From: Paenibacillus sp. YN15
GTDB lineage: Bacteria > Bacillota > Bacilli > Paenibacillales > NBRC-103111
Reading direction: 5' to 3'
Assembly (NCBI RefSeq): GCF_003285005.1
Contig: NZ_QMFA01000044.1
Location: 1 to 58,516, forward strand
DNA length: 58,516 bases
Position numbers and translations under genes: made by a program. Shown here piece after piece: positions 8,296-14,530 of the stretch. Every line of letters starts with the position of its first letter. Positions within the stretch are counted from its first letter, which is position 1. The notes under the pieces are model-generated. The model made no database searches. It had not been told where the DNA came from and saw only the letters and a list, made by a program, of their open reading frames with translations.

Positions 8296-8310
8296 GATAC
8301 ACATTGTATC
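8296..8310. promoter_or_regulatory. XRE operator between glycosidase and xre
   Basis: GATACACATTGTATC keeps both six-base arms of the operator perfectly and differs only in the three central bases. It overlaps the -10 box of the minus-strand glycosidase promoter. It also lies 98 bases upstream of the divergent XRE start, so it could mediate autoregulation. Confidence 0.78.
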
Positions 8311-8331
8311 GGATATTGCGGAGAGTTTCAA
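8303..8331 (-). promoter_or_regulatory. Promoter of the glycosidase gene
   Basis: On the minus strand TTGAAA (8331-8326), a 17-base spacer and TACAAT (8308-8303) form a near-consensus promoter whose -10 box is inside the operator. Confidence 0.65.
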
Positions 8332-8407
8332 TAAAACCGGAACGGCGTCTCCAGGAAGAAAAGCGGGATCTATTAGAAAAGCTTATTTATAGAGAAAGGG
8401 GTATGAT

Positions 8408-8644
8408 ATGATCAGCTGCGGGGAACAGATCACCTACTTGCGGGAGCAGAAGGGACTCACCCAGGAGGAGCTTGCAAGCAAGCTGGGCATTTCCCGGTCC
8501 GCCCTCTCCCATTATGAAAAAAACCGGAGAGAGCCGGAGTTTCAGCTTCTGAGCGATATTGCCGATTTATTCGAGGTATCCCTGGATTTTCTGTTCGGGC
8601 GTACACCGAAGTCCGTGGACTATGAAGAAAGCCGTGGCCTGTGA
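8408..8644 (+). CDS. XRE-family transcriptional regulator
   Basis: This 78-residue protein is almost entirely a Cro/CI-type helix-turn-helix: ITYLREQKGLTQEELASKLG for helices 1-2 and ISRSALSHYEKNRREPEF for the recognition helix and helix 4, with a short tail LDFLFGRTP. It has no sensor domain, so any signal would be a partner protein or peptide. GAAAGGGG lies six bases upstream of the ATG; an earlier ATG at 8403 stops after two codons. It lies between two identical-arm palindromes and 126 bases upstream of the precursor gene. I infer that it represses the precursor, the glycosidase and the RiPP operon through GATACA-N3-TGTATC. Confidence 0.92.
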   Translation: MISCGEQITYLREQKGLTQEELASKLGISRSALSHYEKNRREPEFQLLSDIADLFEVSLDFLFGRTPKSVDYEESRGL

Positions 8645-8691
8645 AGTAAACGGTGTCAAAAAAAGATTTCCGTAAAACCCCAAACTTTGAC

Positions 8692-8720
8692 TTTACAAGT
8701 AAAAATGTATCTTGTATAGT
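8692..8720 (+). promoter_or_regulatory. Promoter of the precursor peptide gene
   Basis: TTTACA (8692-8697), a 17-base spacer and TATAGT (8715-8720) form a good sigma-A promoter. A lone half-site TGTATC (8706-8711) lies in the spacer, and the full operator starts nine bases after the -10 box. Confidence 0.72.
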
Positions 8721-8728
8721 AACTACAA

Positions 8729-8745
8729 AGATACATTTTGTATCT
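8729..8745. promoter_or_regulatory. XRE operator upstream of the precursor gene
   Basis: AGATACATTTTGTATCT is perfectly symmetric around its central three bases, and the symmetry extends one base further on each side. The inner 15 bases are identical to the operon operator at 5190-5204. Position at about +3 to +18 suggests roadblock or initiation repression. Confidence 0.83.
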
Positions 8746-8770
8746 TATATTAAAGAAAGGGTGATACAGT

Positions 8771-8932
8771 ATGAAGCTAAACTATGTCAAACCGGCAGTA
8801 TTGGAGCATACTTCGATTTCATTCGAAACCGCCGTGTCCTCCTGCAATCCTCCCAGCGTACCGGTATCAGCTCCCGGTATCGGAGATATTTGTGTGAACC
8901 CTGACCAAACCTGGGACCCCTACAACCCTTAA
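8771..8932 (+). CDS. Candidate RiPP precursor peptide (53 aa)
   Basis: This short gene has a strong ribosome site (AAAGGG nine bases before the ATG), its own promoter and operator. The N-terminus MKLNYVKPAVLEH has the Tyr5-x-x-Pro8 leader motif with hydrophobic residues at 10-11, as bound by PqqD-like B1 proteins. The C-terminal half is rich in Pro, Ser and Asn, holds two Cys (25 and 41) and ends TWDPYNP. It has neither a Gly/Ala/Ser-start ring with the Thr at -2 expected of a lasso core nor a C-terminal Ser like paeninodin. The partners are the PqqD-like, kinase, nucleotidyltransferase, peptidase and exporter genes at 0.6-5.2 kb. Leader/core border and modification are unknown; a disulfide, phosphorylation or glycosylation are possibilities, not observations. 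Confidence 0.75.
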   Translation: MKLNYVKPAVLEHTSISFETAVSSCNPPSVPVSAPGIGDICVNPDQTWDPYNP

Positions 8933-9044
8933 GGCGGGCAGGGCAATGGACAGCAGTCATCCATAGCAAGGGCGCTCCTCCCGCTTGGCCGGGGACGCTC
9001 TTGCAGGATGCGGCATCCGGCAGCCACCTGTCATTACACTCCGG

Positions 9045-9071
9045 TCTGAGGCGATGTCTCAGGCTTTTTTT
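9045..9071 (+). terminator. Weak terminator after the precursor gene
   Basis: CTGAG / CTCAG pair around GCGATGT and are followed by GGC and a run of seven T. The stem is short, so this is only a candidate. The 8933-9150 gap otherwise holds no gene that I can support. Confidence 0.45.
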
Positions 9072-9150
9072 GTTTTGCCGGAAACCCCTCCTTTCCCGAC
9101 AGGAATTGTGGTAAACTTATACCAATTTATCGGAAATGGAGGGGTTATCC

Positions 9151-10347
9151 ATGCGCAAGGAGGAAAGCGGATTTCATACCCGTTGTGTCCATTCGGGGAA
9201 TGATATCGAGAAGGAAACCGGGGCCATCCGGCGTCCTATCACCATGGCCAACAGCTACAGGCTGCCGGAGGATGCATCGGCCTTGAATTGGAGCAGCGCG
9301 GACCAGCTGATTTACACCCGCAATACCTCCGCCAACCAGAGCTACCTGGAAGAAAAGCTGGCCGATCTGGAGGGCGGCGAGGCTTGTGTGGTGCTGGCTA
9401 CCGGAGTGGCGGCGCTGGCCGGGGTATTCTTCACCTTTTTGGAGGCGGGGGCCCATGTGGTTTGCTCCAATGTTTCGTATATTGCCGTGTACCGGCTGCT
9501 GAACGAGTATTACCCTGCCAAATATGGGATCGAGGCTACGCTGGTGAATACCGCCGATCCGGAGGCAGTGCGGCAGGCCATGCGCCCCAACACCCGGCTG
9601 GTCCATATCGAAACCCCGGGCAATCCCACTACACGGGTCAGCGACATTGAAGCCATTGCCGCCATTGCCCATGCGGGAGGAGCCTTGTTGTCGGTGGACA
9701 GCACCTTCGCCTCCCCCTACCTTCAGCAGCCCCTCACCCTGGGAGCCGACCTGGTGATCCACAGTCTCACCAAATACATAAACGGGCACGGGGATGCCAT
9801 GGGCGGCGCGGTAATCGGCAGCAAGGAGCGGGTGGACGCCATCAAAAGGCAAGCCATGGTGAATCTGGGCGGGGCCATCAGCCCCTTCAACGCCTGGCTG
9901 ATTATGCGCGGGGCGGCAACTCTGCCCCTGCGGATGAAGCAGCACAGCGAATCGGCCATGGCGGTGGCCCGTTATCTGGAGGGGCATCCGGCTGTCCGGT
10001 TTGTGGCTTATCCCGGTCTGGAGAGCCATCCCCAGCATGCCATTGCCCGCAAGCAGATGCGGATGTACTCCGGAGTGATGTCCTTTGGACTTTATGGGGA
10101 CGCGGAGCTGCACAACCGGTTTCTCAATGCGCTGCGGCTGATCATTCAGGCGGTTTCCGTGGGGCATGATGAAAGCCTGATGGTATACGTGGGGCCGGAT
10201 GATGAGCGGAACCACTTCTATCCGCCGGAATTTGCCGGCGGCCATCTGCGGTTCAGCATCGGCCTGGAGGATGCCGCCGATATTATCCGGGATCTGGAGC
10301 AGGCATTCCTGGCCTGCGGGCTTCCGGACGCCGCAGGGAAGAACTGA
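9151..10347 (+). CDS. Cys/Met metabolism PLP-dependent enzyme (gamma-lyase/synthase type)
   Basis: The 398-residue protein belongs to the cystathionine gamma-synthase / methionine gamma-lyase fold. It shows the YTRNTSANQSYLEEKLADLEGGEA substrate-loop region in its standard place, the ETPGNPT motif (about 154-160) and the PLP Lys208 in SLTKYINGH. These cytoplasmic enzymes act on cystathionine, homocysteine or methionine; the sequence alone does not fix which. The start is the ATG with GGAGGGG seven bases upstream; an earlier ATG at 9136 overlaps that ribosome site. The NUDIX gene follows after 31 bases, suggesting a two-gene operon. I see no SAM-I riboswitch or T-box in the leader. Confidence 0.9.
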   Translation: MRKEESGFHTRCVHSGNDIEKETGAIRRPITMANSYRLPEDASALNWSSADQLIYTRNTSANQSYLEEKLADLEGGEACVVLATGVAALAGVFFTFLEAGAHVVCSNVSYIAVYRLLNEYYPAKYGIEATLVNTADPEAVRQAMRPNTRLVHIETPGNPTTRVSDIEAIAAIAHAGGALLSVDSTFASPYLQQPLTLGADLVIHSLTKYINGHGDAMGGAVIGSKERVDAIKRQAMVNLGGAISPFNAWLIMRGAATLPLRMKQHSESAMAVARYLEGHPAVRFVAYPGLESHPQHAIARKQMRMYSGVMSFGLYGDAELHNRFLNALRLIIQAVSVGHDESLMVYVGPDDERNHFYPPEFAGGHLRFSIGLEDAADIIRDLEQAFLACGLPDAAGKN

Positions 10348-10378
10348 GCGGAGCTGCCAAGAAAGAGGAGGTGTTGCC

Positions 10379-11005
10379 ATGGACCCCCAATGGCTGAAAT
10401 GGGCGAAGCAGATTCAGGCCATTTCCCAATCGGGACTGGCCTATGTGAGAGATATTTATGACAAGGAGCGCTACGAGATGCTCCGGGAGCTGGCGGTGGA
10501 GATAATGGAGCAGCATTCGGATGCGGACAAGGAGCATATCCGCGCCGCCTTCGCTTCCGATACCGGCTATGCCACGCCCAAAACCGATGTCCGCGCCGTT
10601 GTGATGGAGGCCGGCAGGCTGCTGCTGGTGCGGGAACGGACGGACGGCGGCTGGTCCTTGCCGGGAGGCTGGGCCGACGTGGGGTATTCGCCGTTTCAGA
10701 TCGCCGTGAAGGAAACCCGGGAGGAGTCGGGCTATGAGGTGAAGGCGGAGCGGCTCTTGGCCGTGCTGGACAAACAGTTCCATGGGCATCCGCCTTCCCC
10801 GTGGCATTGCTACAAAATTTTTATCGCCTGCTCCCTTGTGGGCGGTGCGGCCGCCGGCGGGGAAGGCACCTTGGAAACCTCCGAGGTGGGCTTCTTCGCC
10901 CCGGACAGCCTGCCGCCATTGTCCCTGGAGCGCAACACGGAGGAGCAGGTGCTCACCATGGTCCGGCTGTATGCGGACCCGCACGCCCAGGCGCTGTGCG
11001 ATTAG
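10379..11005 (+). CDS. NUDIX hydrolase with Nudix_N-type domain
   Basis: This 208-residue protein starts with a helical N-terminal domain (WLKWAKQIQAISQSGLAYVRDIYDKERYE) found in a NUDIX subfamily acting on ADP-ribose-like or capped nucleotides. The NUDIX box GGWADVGYSPFQIAVKETREESGYE lies at about 96-120 in parts: the REESG core and metal-binding Glu residues are present, while the first Glu of the box is Tyr103, as in many relatives. The ATG has AAAGAGGAGG upstream. A longer frame to 10199 runs inside the PLP enzyme and is rejected. The last codons are part of a 27-base direct repeat that recurs right after the stop. Exact substrate unknown. Confidence 0.88.
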   Translation: MDPQWLKWAKQIQAISQSGLAYVRDIYDKERYEMLRELAVEIMEQHSDADKEHIRAAFASDTGYATPKTDVRAVVMEAGRLLLVRERTDGGWSLPGGWADVGYSPFQIAVKETREESGYEVKAERLLAVLDKQFHGHPPSPWHCYKIFIACSLVGGAAAGGEGTLETSEVGFFAPDSLPPLSLERNTEEQVLTMVRLYADPHAQALCD

Positions 11006-11050
11006 GCGCGGTTCGGCCCCCTGGCCCAGGCGCTGTGCGACTAGGCGCGG
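10985..11050. repeat. 27-bp direct repeat across the NUDIX stop codon
   Basis: A 27-base segment beginning GCCCAGGCGCTGTGCGA occurs at 10985-11011 and again at 11024-11050 with one difference (C for T before the TAG). Unit spacing is 39 bases. It duplicates the end of the NUDIX gene including its stop codon. Confidence 0.85.
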
Positions 11051-11321
11051 CGAAGGAGGGTGGTTTTGGCTTTAGCTGATGTAAGCGCCATGAAATGTTC
11101 GCTATTCCCCTGATCCGGCCGAATACGTCCATTTAGCGAACATAAAATGTTTGCTATTTCCCCCATTGCTGCTCAAAAATCGAACGTTTCTGGCCCATAG
11201 CATACATTATGTGTTTCTTATTCGGAAAATTAGCGGGGATTTCCCTTAATAGCGAACATTTGTTGCGCGTTATCATAAGGCGGCGGTTCCCATCAACTGT
11301 GCGACTAACTAGGGAACTGTC
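11051..11321. other. Intergenic stretch with TAGCGAACAT / ATGTTCGCTA repeats
   Basis: No gene is seen. The stretch contains several direct and inverted copies of a ten-base motif, ATGTTCGCTA or TAGCGAACAT (for example around 11096, 11137 and 11253), with ATAAAATGTTTGCTATTTCCCC between two of them. It looks like a small palindromic repeat element between convergent genes. Confidence 0.55.
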
Positions 11322-11356
11322 AAAAAATCACTGCCCGTCTTGGGAGACGGGCAGTG
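11322..11356 (-). terminator. Terminator of the pncB gene
   Basis: A perfect 12-bp stem CACTGCCCGTCT / AGACGGGCAGTG with loop TGGG is followed on the minus strand by ATTTTTTG. It is a strong intrinsic terminator 29 bases past the pncB stop codon. Confidence 0.92.
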
Positions 11357-11384
11357 CAGTGCATTCCCTGCGCGGGCGCTGGCG

Positions 11385-12842
11385 TTATCCCCGCAATTCC
11401 CCGCCGCGGCGGTGCAAGAGCTCCATCTTTTTCTCCCAGGCGGCGATGCTTAAGTCCACCGGGTAGACGGCCGGATTCAGCTTGCGCAGATATTCCGGCC
11501 AGAACAGGGACAGCTGCTTCTTGTGGTACGCCCGGATTTCCTCCAGCCCCGGAAGCTCCGCCAGCAGTTCCCCGTCCCGGAATACCGGCTGCAGCAATTC
11601 CACCGCTTCATAATCTTCCACATACTTGTGCAGATACGGGTGAACCGGGTCAAACAGCTTGATCCGCTCCCTCCGCTTCACATCCTCTTCCCCGTCCAGA
11701 GAAATGTAGTCCGCCTCGGCCTTGCCTGTTTTCCGGTCAATAATCCGGTACAGCTCCTTTTTGCCGGGAGTGGTCACCTTCTCCGGATTGCCCGATACCT
11801 TGATCACCGGCTCGTAGCTGCCATCCCCCCGCTCCCGGGCGGTCAGCTTGTATACTCCGCCCAACGAGGGCTGGTCCGCGGCGGTAATCAGCTGGGTGCC
11901 TACGCCCCAGGCGTCAATCCGGGCTCCCTGCGCCTTCAGGTTGAAAATCACATTCTCATCCAGATCATTGGAGGCCATAATCTTGGTGTCGGCAAAACCG
12001 GCCTCATCCAGCATCCCTCTGGCCTGCTGGGACAGATAGGCCAGGTCGCCGCTGTCCAGGCGGATGCCGGACAGCTTTTTGCCCTGGGCGGCCAGCTTGC
12101 GGCCTACCTTGATGGCATTGGGCACGCCGCTTTTCAGCGTATCATAGGTATCCACCAGAAGGGTCACCTGATCCGGCAGCGCTTCGGCATAGCGGAGGAA
12201 CGCATCCTCCTCTTCGGCGTGGGCCTGTACCCAGGCATGGGCATGGGTGCCTTTGGCGGGAATGCCGAACAGCTTGCCGGCCCGCAGATTGGAGGTGCCG
12301 TGGAAGCCGGCGATATACGCGGCCCGCGCTCCCCAAATGGCGGCGTCCGCCTCCTGGGCCCGGCGGGTGCCGAACTCCAGCAGGGAATCCTCGCCTGCCG
12401 CCAGCTTCACCCGGGCGGCTTTGGTGGCGATGAGGGTCTGGTAGTTCATAAAGTTCAGAATAGCCGTCTCCACCAACTGCGCCTCAAAAATACGGGCCTC
12501 CACCCGGATCAGCGGCTCGTTGGGAAATACCAGCGTGCCCTCCGGCACAGCATGCAGCTGCCCGGTAAACCGGAACTGTCTTAACTCCTGAAGAAACTCC
12601 GGCCGGTAATTCTCCTCCTGCTCGGCGAGATAAGCCAGGTCCTCCTCGCTGAACCGCAGCTCCCGGATATAAGCGGCAATCCGCTCCAGGCCGGCAAATA
12701 CGGCGAAGCCGTTGCCGAAGGGCAGCTTGCGGAAATAAGCCTCGAACACCGCCTTGCGGTTGTGGGTCCCTTGCACCCAATGGGCATACATCATGTTGAT
12801 CTGGTATTTGTCCGTATGCAGCGCGTAATCTTCGTAACTCAT
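11385..12842 (-). CDS. pncB: Nicotinate phosphoribosyltransferase
   Basis: The 485-residue protein matches NAPRTase throughout: HTDKYQINMM at the start, EFGTRRAQ, GTSNLRAGKLFGIPAKGTHAHAW, GIRLDSGDLAYLS and MASNDLDENVI. It converts nicotinate and PRPP to nicotinate mononucleotide in the cytoplasm, a step of NAD salvage. GGAGGAG precedes the ATG. It lies downstream of a nicotinamidase-type gene on the same strand, with a 143-base gap that contains a hairpin repeat. The pairing of a nicotinamidase with NAPRTase gives a complete nicotinamide to NaMN route. Confidence 0.97.
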   Translation of the reverse strand: MSYEDYALHTDKYQINMMYAHWVQGTHNRKAVFEAYFRKLPFGNGFAVFAGLERIAAYIRELRFSEEDLAYLAEQEENYRPEFLQELRQFRFTGQLHAVPEGTLVFPNEPLIRVEARIFEAQLVETAILNFMNYQTLIATKAARVKLAAGEDSLLEFGTRRAQEADAAIWGARAAYIAGFHGTSNLRAGKLFGIPAKGTHAHAWVQAHAEEEDAFLRYAEALPDQVTLLVDTYDTLKSGVPNAIKVGRKLAAQGKKLSGIRLDSGDLAYLSQQARGMLDEAGFADTKIMASNDLDENVIFNLKAQGARIDAWGVGTQLITAADQPSLGGVYKLTARERGDGSYEPVIKVSGNPEKVTTPGKKELYRIIDRKTGKAEADYISLDGEEDVKRRERIKLFDPVHPYLHKYVEDYEAVELLQPVFRDGELLAELPGLEEIRAYHKKQLSLFWPEYLRKLNPAVYPVDLSIAAWEKKMELLHRRGGELRG

Positions 12843-12921
12843 GGAATCTCCTCCTCCTTGATGTCAGCCTCTGTCTCTTTCGCTTTTCTGTGAAAAGGCG
12901 CCGTTAGCACCTCTTCATCCA

Positions 12922-12987
12922 GGGGCTCCCCCAAAAGTACCCGGAATTCACTTCGAAGCATCTCGTCACTTTTGGGGGATTGTTTTT
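12922..12987 (+). repeat. 66-bp hairpin repeat, copy 1
   Basis: This element is 61/66 identical to 57582-57647. An 11-bp perfect stem CCCCCAAAAGT / ACTTTTGGGGG encloses a 29-base loop that contains the self-complementary CTTCGAAG, and is followed by ATTGTTTTT. It has the form of an intrinsic terminator or attenuator read on the plus strand, although here nothing on the plus strand runs into it. Its T run overlaps the stop codon of the nicotinamidase gene. Confidence 0.85.
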
Positions 12988-13552
12988 AGGCTTGGGCGCC
13001 GTCTGCCGCTTGGCCGGCGGCCAGCACCTCCGCTCCCAATGTCCCCCGGAAATGCCCCAGCGCCCATTCATGTCCGGCGGGATTAAAGCTGGCCACCGCG
13101 TCCCCGTGAATGACCAGACGGAAGCCTTTATTGTAGGCGTCTACAGCCGTATGGAGCACGCAGATGTCGGTGCATACCCCAACCAGATGCAGCTCGGTAA
13201 TGCCCCGCTCCCGCAGACGCTGCTCCAGGTCCGTCCCGCAGAAGGCGCTGTACCGGGTTTTATCCATCCAATAGATATCGCTGCGGCTCCGCTCATATAC
13301 CTCCGCCAATCTCCCGTACAGCTTCCGGCCTTCGGTTCCCCGGATATTGTGGGGCGGGAACAGCTTGCTCTCGGGATGCCACGGATCATCCGGCTCATGC
13401 AGGTCCACCGCCATCACCACAAAATCCCCCCGCTCCGCAAATTCCTCCGTTAGTCCGCAGATCCGCTCCTCAATAACAATGGCCGGTTCGCCGCAGGGCA
13501 ATGCCCCGGTGACAAAATCCACGGTATAATCAATCACAATCAGCGCTCTCAT
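12986..13552 (-). CDS. Isochorismatase-family hydrolase, probable nicotinamidase
   Basis: This 188-residue protein has the cysteine-hydrolase triad: Asp8 in IDYTVDF, Lys98 in MDKTRYSAF and Cys127 in GVCTDICV, plus the metal-site region VDLHEPDD and WHPESKLFP. The DxH and WHP metal ligands fit nicotinamidase better than a generic isochorismatase. It would deamidate nicotinamide to nicotinate, the substrate of the adjacent NAPRTase. I chose the ATG nine bases after AAGGAGG; the longer frame at 13579 runs through that ribosome site. Substrate is inferred from neighbours and metal motif. Confidence 0.88.
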   Translation of the reverse strand: MRALIVIDYTVDFVTGALPCGEPAIVIEERICGLTEEFAERGDFVVMAVDLHEPDDPWHPESKLFPPHNIRGTEGRKLYGRLAEVYERSRSDIYWMDKTRYSAFCGTDLEQRLRERGITELHLVGVCTDICVLHTAVDAYNKGFRLVIHGDAVASFNPAGHEWALGHFRGTLGAEVLAAGQAADGAQA

Positions 13553-14061
13553 ATCATTCATCCTCCTTGTTTTAGGCAAATTAGCGGTCCACCAAAAATG
13601 TTATTTTGATATTATCAATATGACACTATATAAAAAATGTGTCAACCGGTTTGGTATTTTTTTCTCAAATCATGCTGATGCGCCTGGGCTTGGATCGGAA
13701 CTAAGCCATGCTAAACTCCAATTCCGATGTATCCCCCCATACAGATGCCACGTTGTTTTGGAGATCCGGCTATCCGGACCGTGGGTCCGTTATTTTGCCA
13801 AAATGCAGGCTTCTGCTGATTTCGCGGACACACGATGCGTTATTTCCTCCACAAGCCGCCCAAAACGACTCTTTTCCGGCACATAACGGAACCTGGGTCC
13901 GTTCAAACGAAAAAGCACCCGTTTTCTGTCCAATAACGGATCGTCTGTCCGGATGTGCAGTGCAGCCGAATCGGCGAATGAAGGCTTAAAAAATATTTTA
14001 GACCGTTTGTCACCTTTTTTCCATTGTGAGCATAAATATGTTCTGTTGAATACTCGAGGAT
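13553..14061. repeat. Intergenic stretch with ATAACGGA / TCCGTTAT palindromic repeats
   Basis: No supported gene. From about 13770 to 13960 there are several direct and inverted copies of an element approximating GCGGACACAGAATCCGTTATT and its reverse (for example GGTCCGTTATTTTGCC, GCGGACACACGATGCGTTAT and CCAATAACGGATCGTCTGTCCGG split by spacers). The same family recurs at 24218-24395. The AT-rich 13590-13660 part probably holds the nicotinamidase promoter. Confidence 0.6.
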
Positions 14062-14259
14062 ATGAGGTGGATGAACGTGCTGTTACTGGTGGATAAAAAG
14101 GACCGAGCCCATGCCGTGGCGACCCTTGACCAAATGGGACTCAACCAGATCGCCGACTGGATCAAAGCGCTGCCCGAGCACAAGTGGGAGCAAATGTTTC
14201 ATTCCCGCTGGCCGACGCTGGCCAAAAAATGCGGCATTATCGAAGATGAGCAGGTGTAG
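14062..14259 (+). CDS. Small conserved-looking hypothetical protein
   Basis: The frame encodes up to 65 residues (MRWMNVLLLVDKKDRAHAVATLD at the start), soluble, with a helical C-terminal half containing two Trp. I do not recognise the family. GAGG stands just before the first ATG; a GTG at 14077 with GAGGTGG six bases upstream is an equally good start and would give 60 residues. A strong terminator follows 35 bases after the stop, which supports a real single-gene transcript. No function can be offered. Confidence 0.7.
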   Translation: MRWMNVLLLVDKKDRAHAVATLDQMGLNQIADWIKALPEHKWEQMFHSRWPTLAKKCGIIEDEQV

Positions 14260-14294
14260 GCCCATCCTTTCTCCAATATGCCCCATTCGACGGT

Positions 14295-14332
14295 AATCCC
14301 GCCTTCCGTTCCGGGAAGGGCGGGATTTTTTT
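14295..14332 (+). terminator. Terminator of the small hypothetical gene
   Basis: The stem AATCCCGCCTTCC paired with GGGAAGGGCGGGATT (one bulged base) is followed by seven T. It lies 35 bases after the stop codon of the small gene. Confidence 0.85.
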
Positions 14333-14363
14333 ATGAAAATGCCGTGTACTGGCGGATATAGGG

Positions 14364-14403
14364 AAAGCCGCCCGGCAGGTTGCTGCCGGACGGCTTTCTT
14401 TTG
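14364..14403. terminator. Second hairpin between convergent genes
   Basis: GAAAGCCG and CGGCAG arms pair with CTGCCG and CGGCTTTC around loop GTTG, followed on the plus strand by TTTTG. It probably serves as a back-up or bidirectional terminator. The 14404-14530 stretch beyond holds nothing else I can name. Confidence 0.65.
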
Positions 14404-14530
14404 TTACCACATTAGAATGTTTAAGTTCCTTACAGCACTAAAGCATGTAAGGTAAACATTCGGATTGGCGATAAAAACCTCCGCTTAAACGCGGTCGCTC
14501 ATCCTCGAAATCCTTCGATAGAAGTTTTTC

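Noticed and set aside
8653-8904. 83-codon plus-strand frame overlapping the precursor gene
   Set aside because: It starts before the promoter and operator that serve the precursor, has no suitable ribosome site, and its product shows no RiPP-like features.
8771-8932. Reading the short peptide as a classical lasso precursor
   Set aside because: Rings from Gly38 to Asp45 or Ser33 to Asp39 can be drawn, but no Thr stands at -2 of such cores, and the cyclase and B2 protease genes are missing.
8933-9150. SAM-I riboswitch or T-box ahead of the Cys/Met PLP enzyme
   Set aside because: I could not find the conserved SAM-I core or T-box sequence; only a weak hairpin with a T run is seen, best read as the precursor terminator.
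9151-10347. PLP enzyme as a RiPP tailoring enzyme
   Set aside because: It has all features of a free-amino-acid gamma-lyase/synthase, lacks the operator and is separated from the precursor gene by a terminator-like hairpin.
13620-13989. Overlapping plus-strand frames between nicotinamidase and the 65-residue gene
   Set aside because: They run through ATAACGGA-type repeats, have no ribosome sites and contradict each other in frame.
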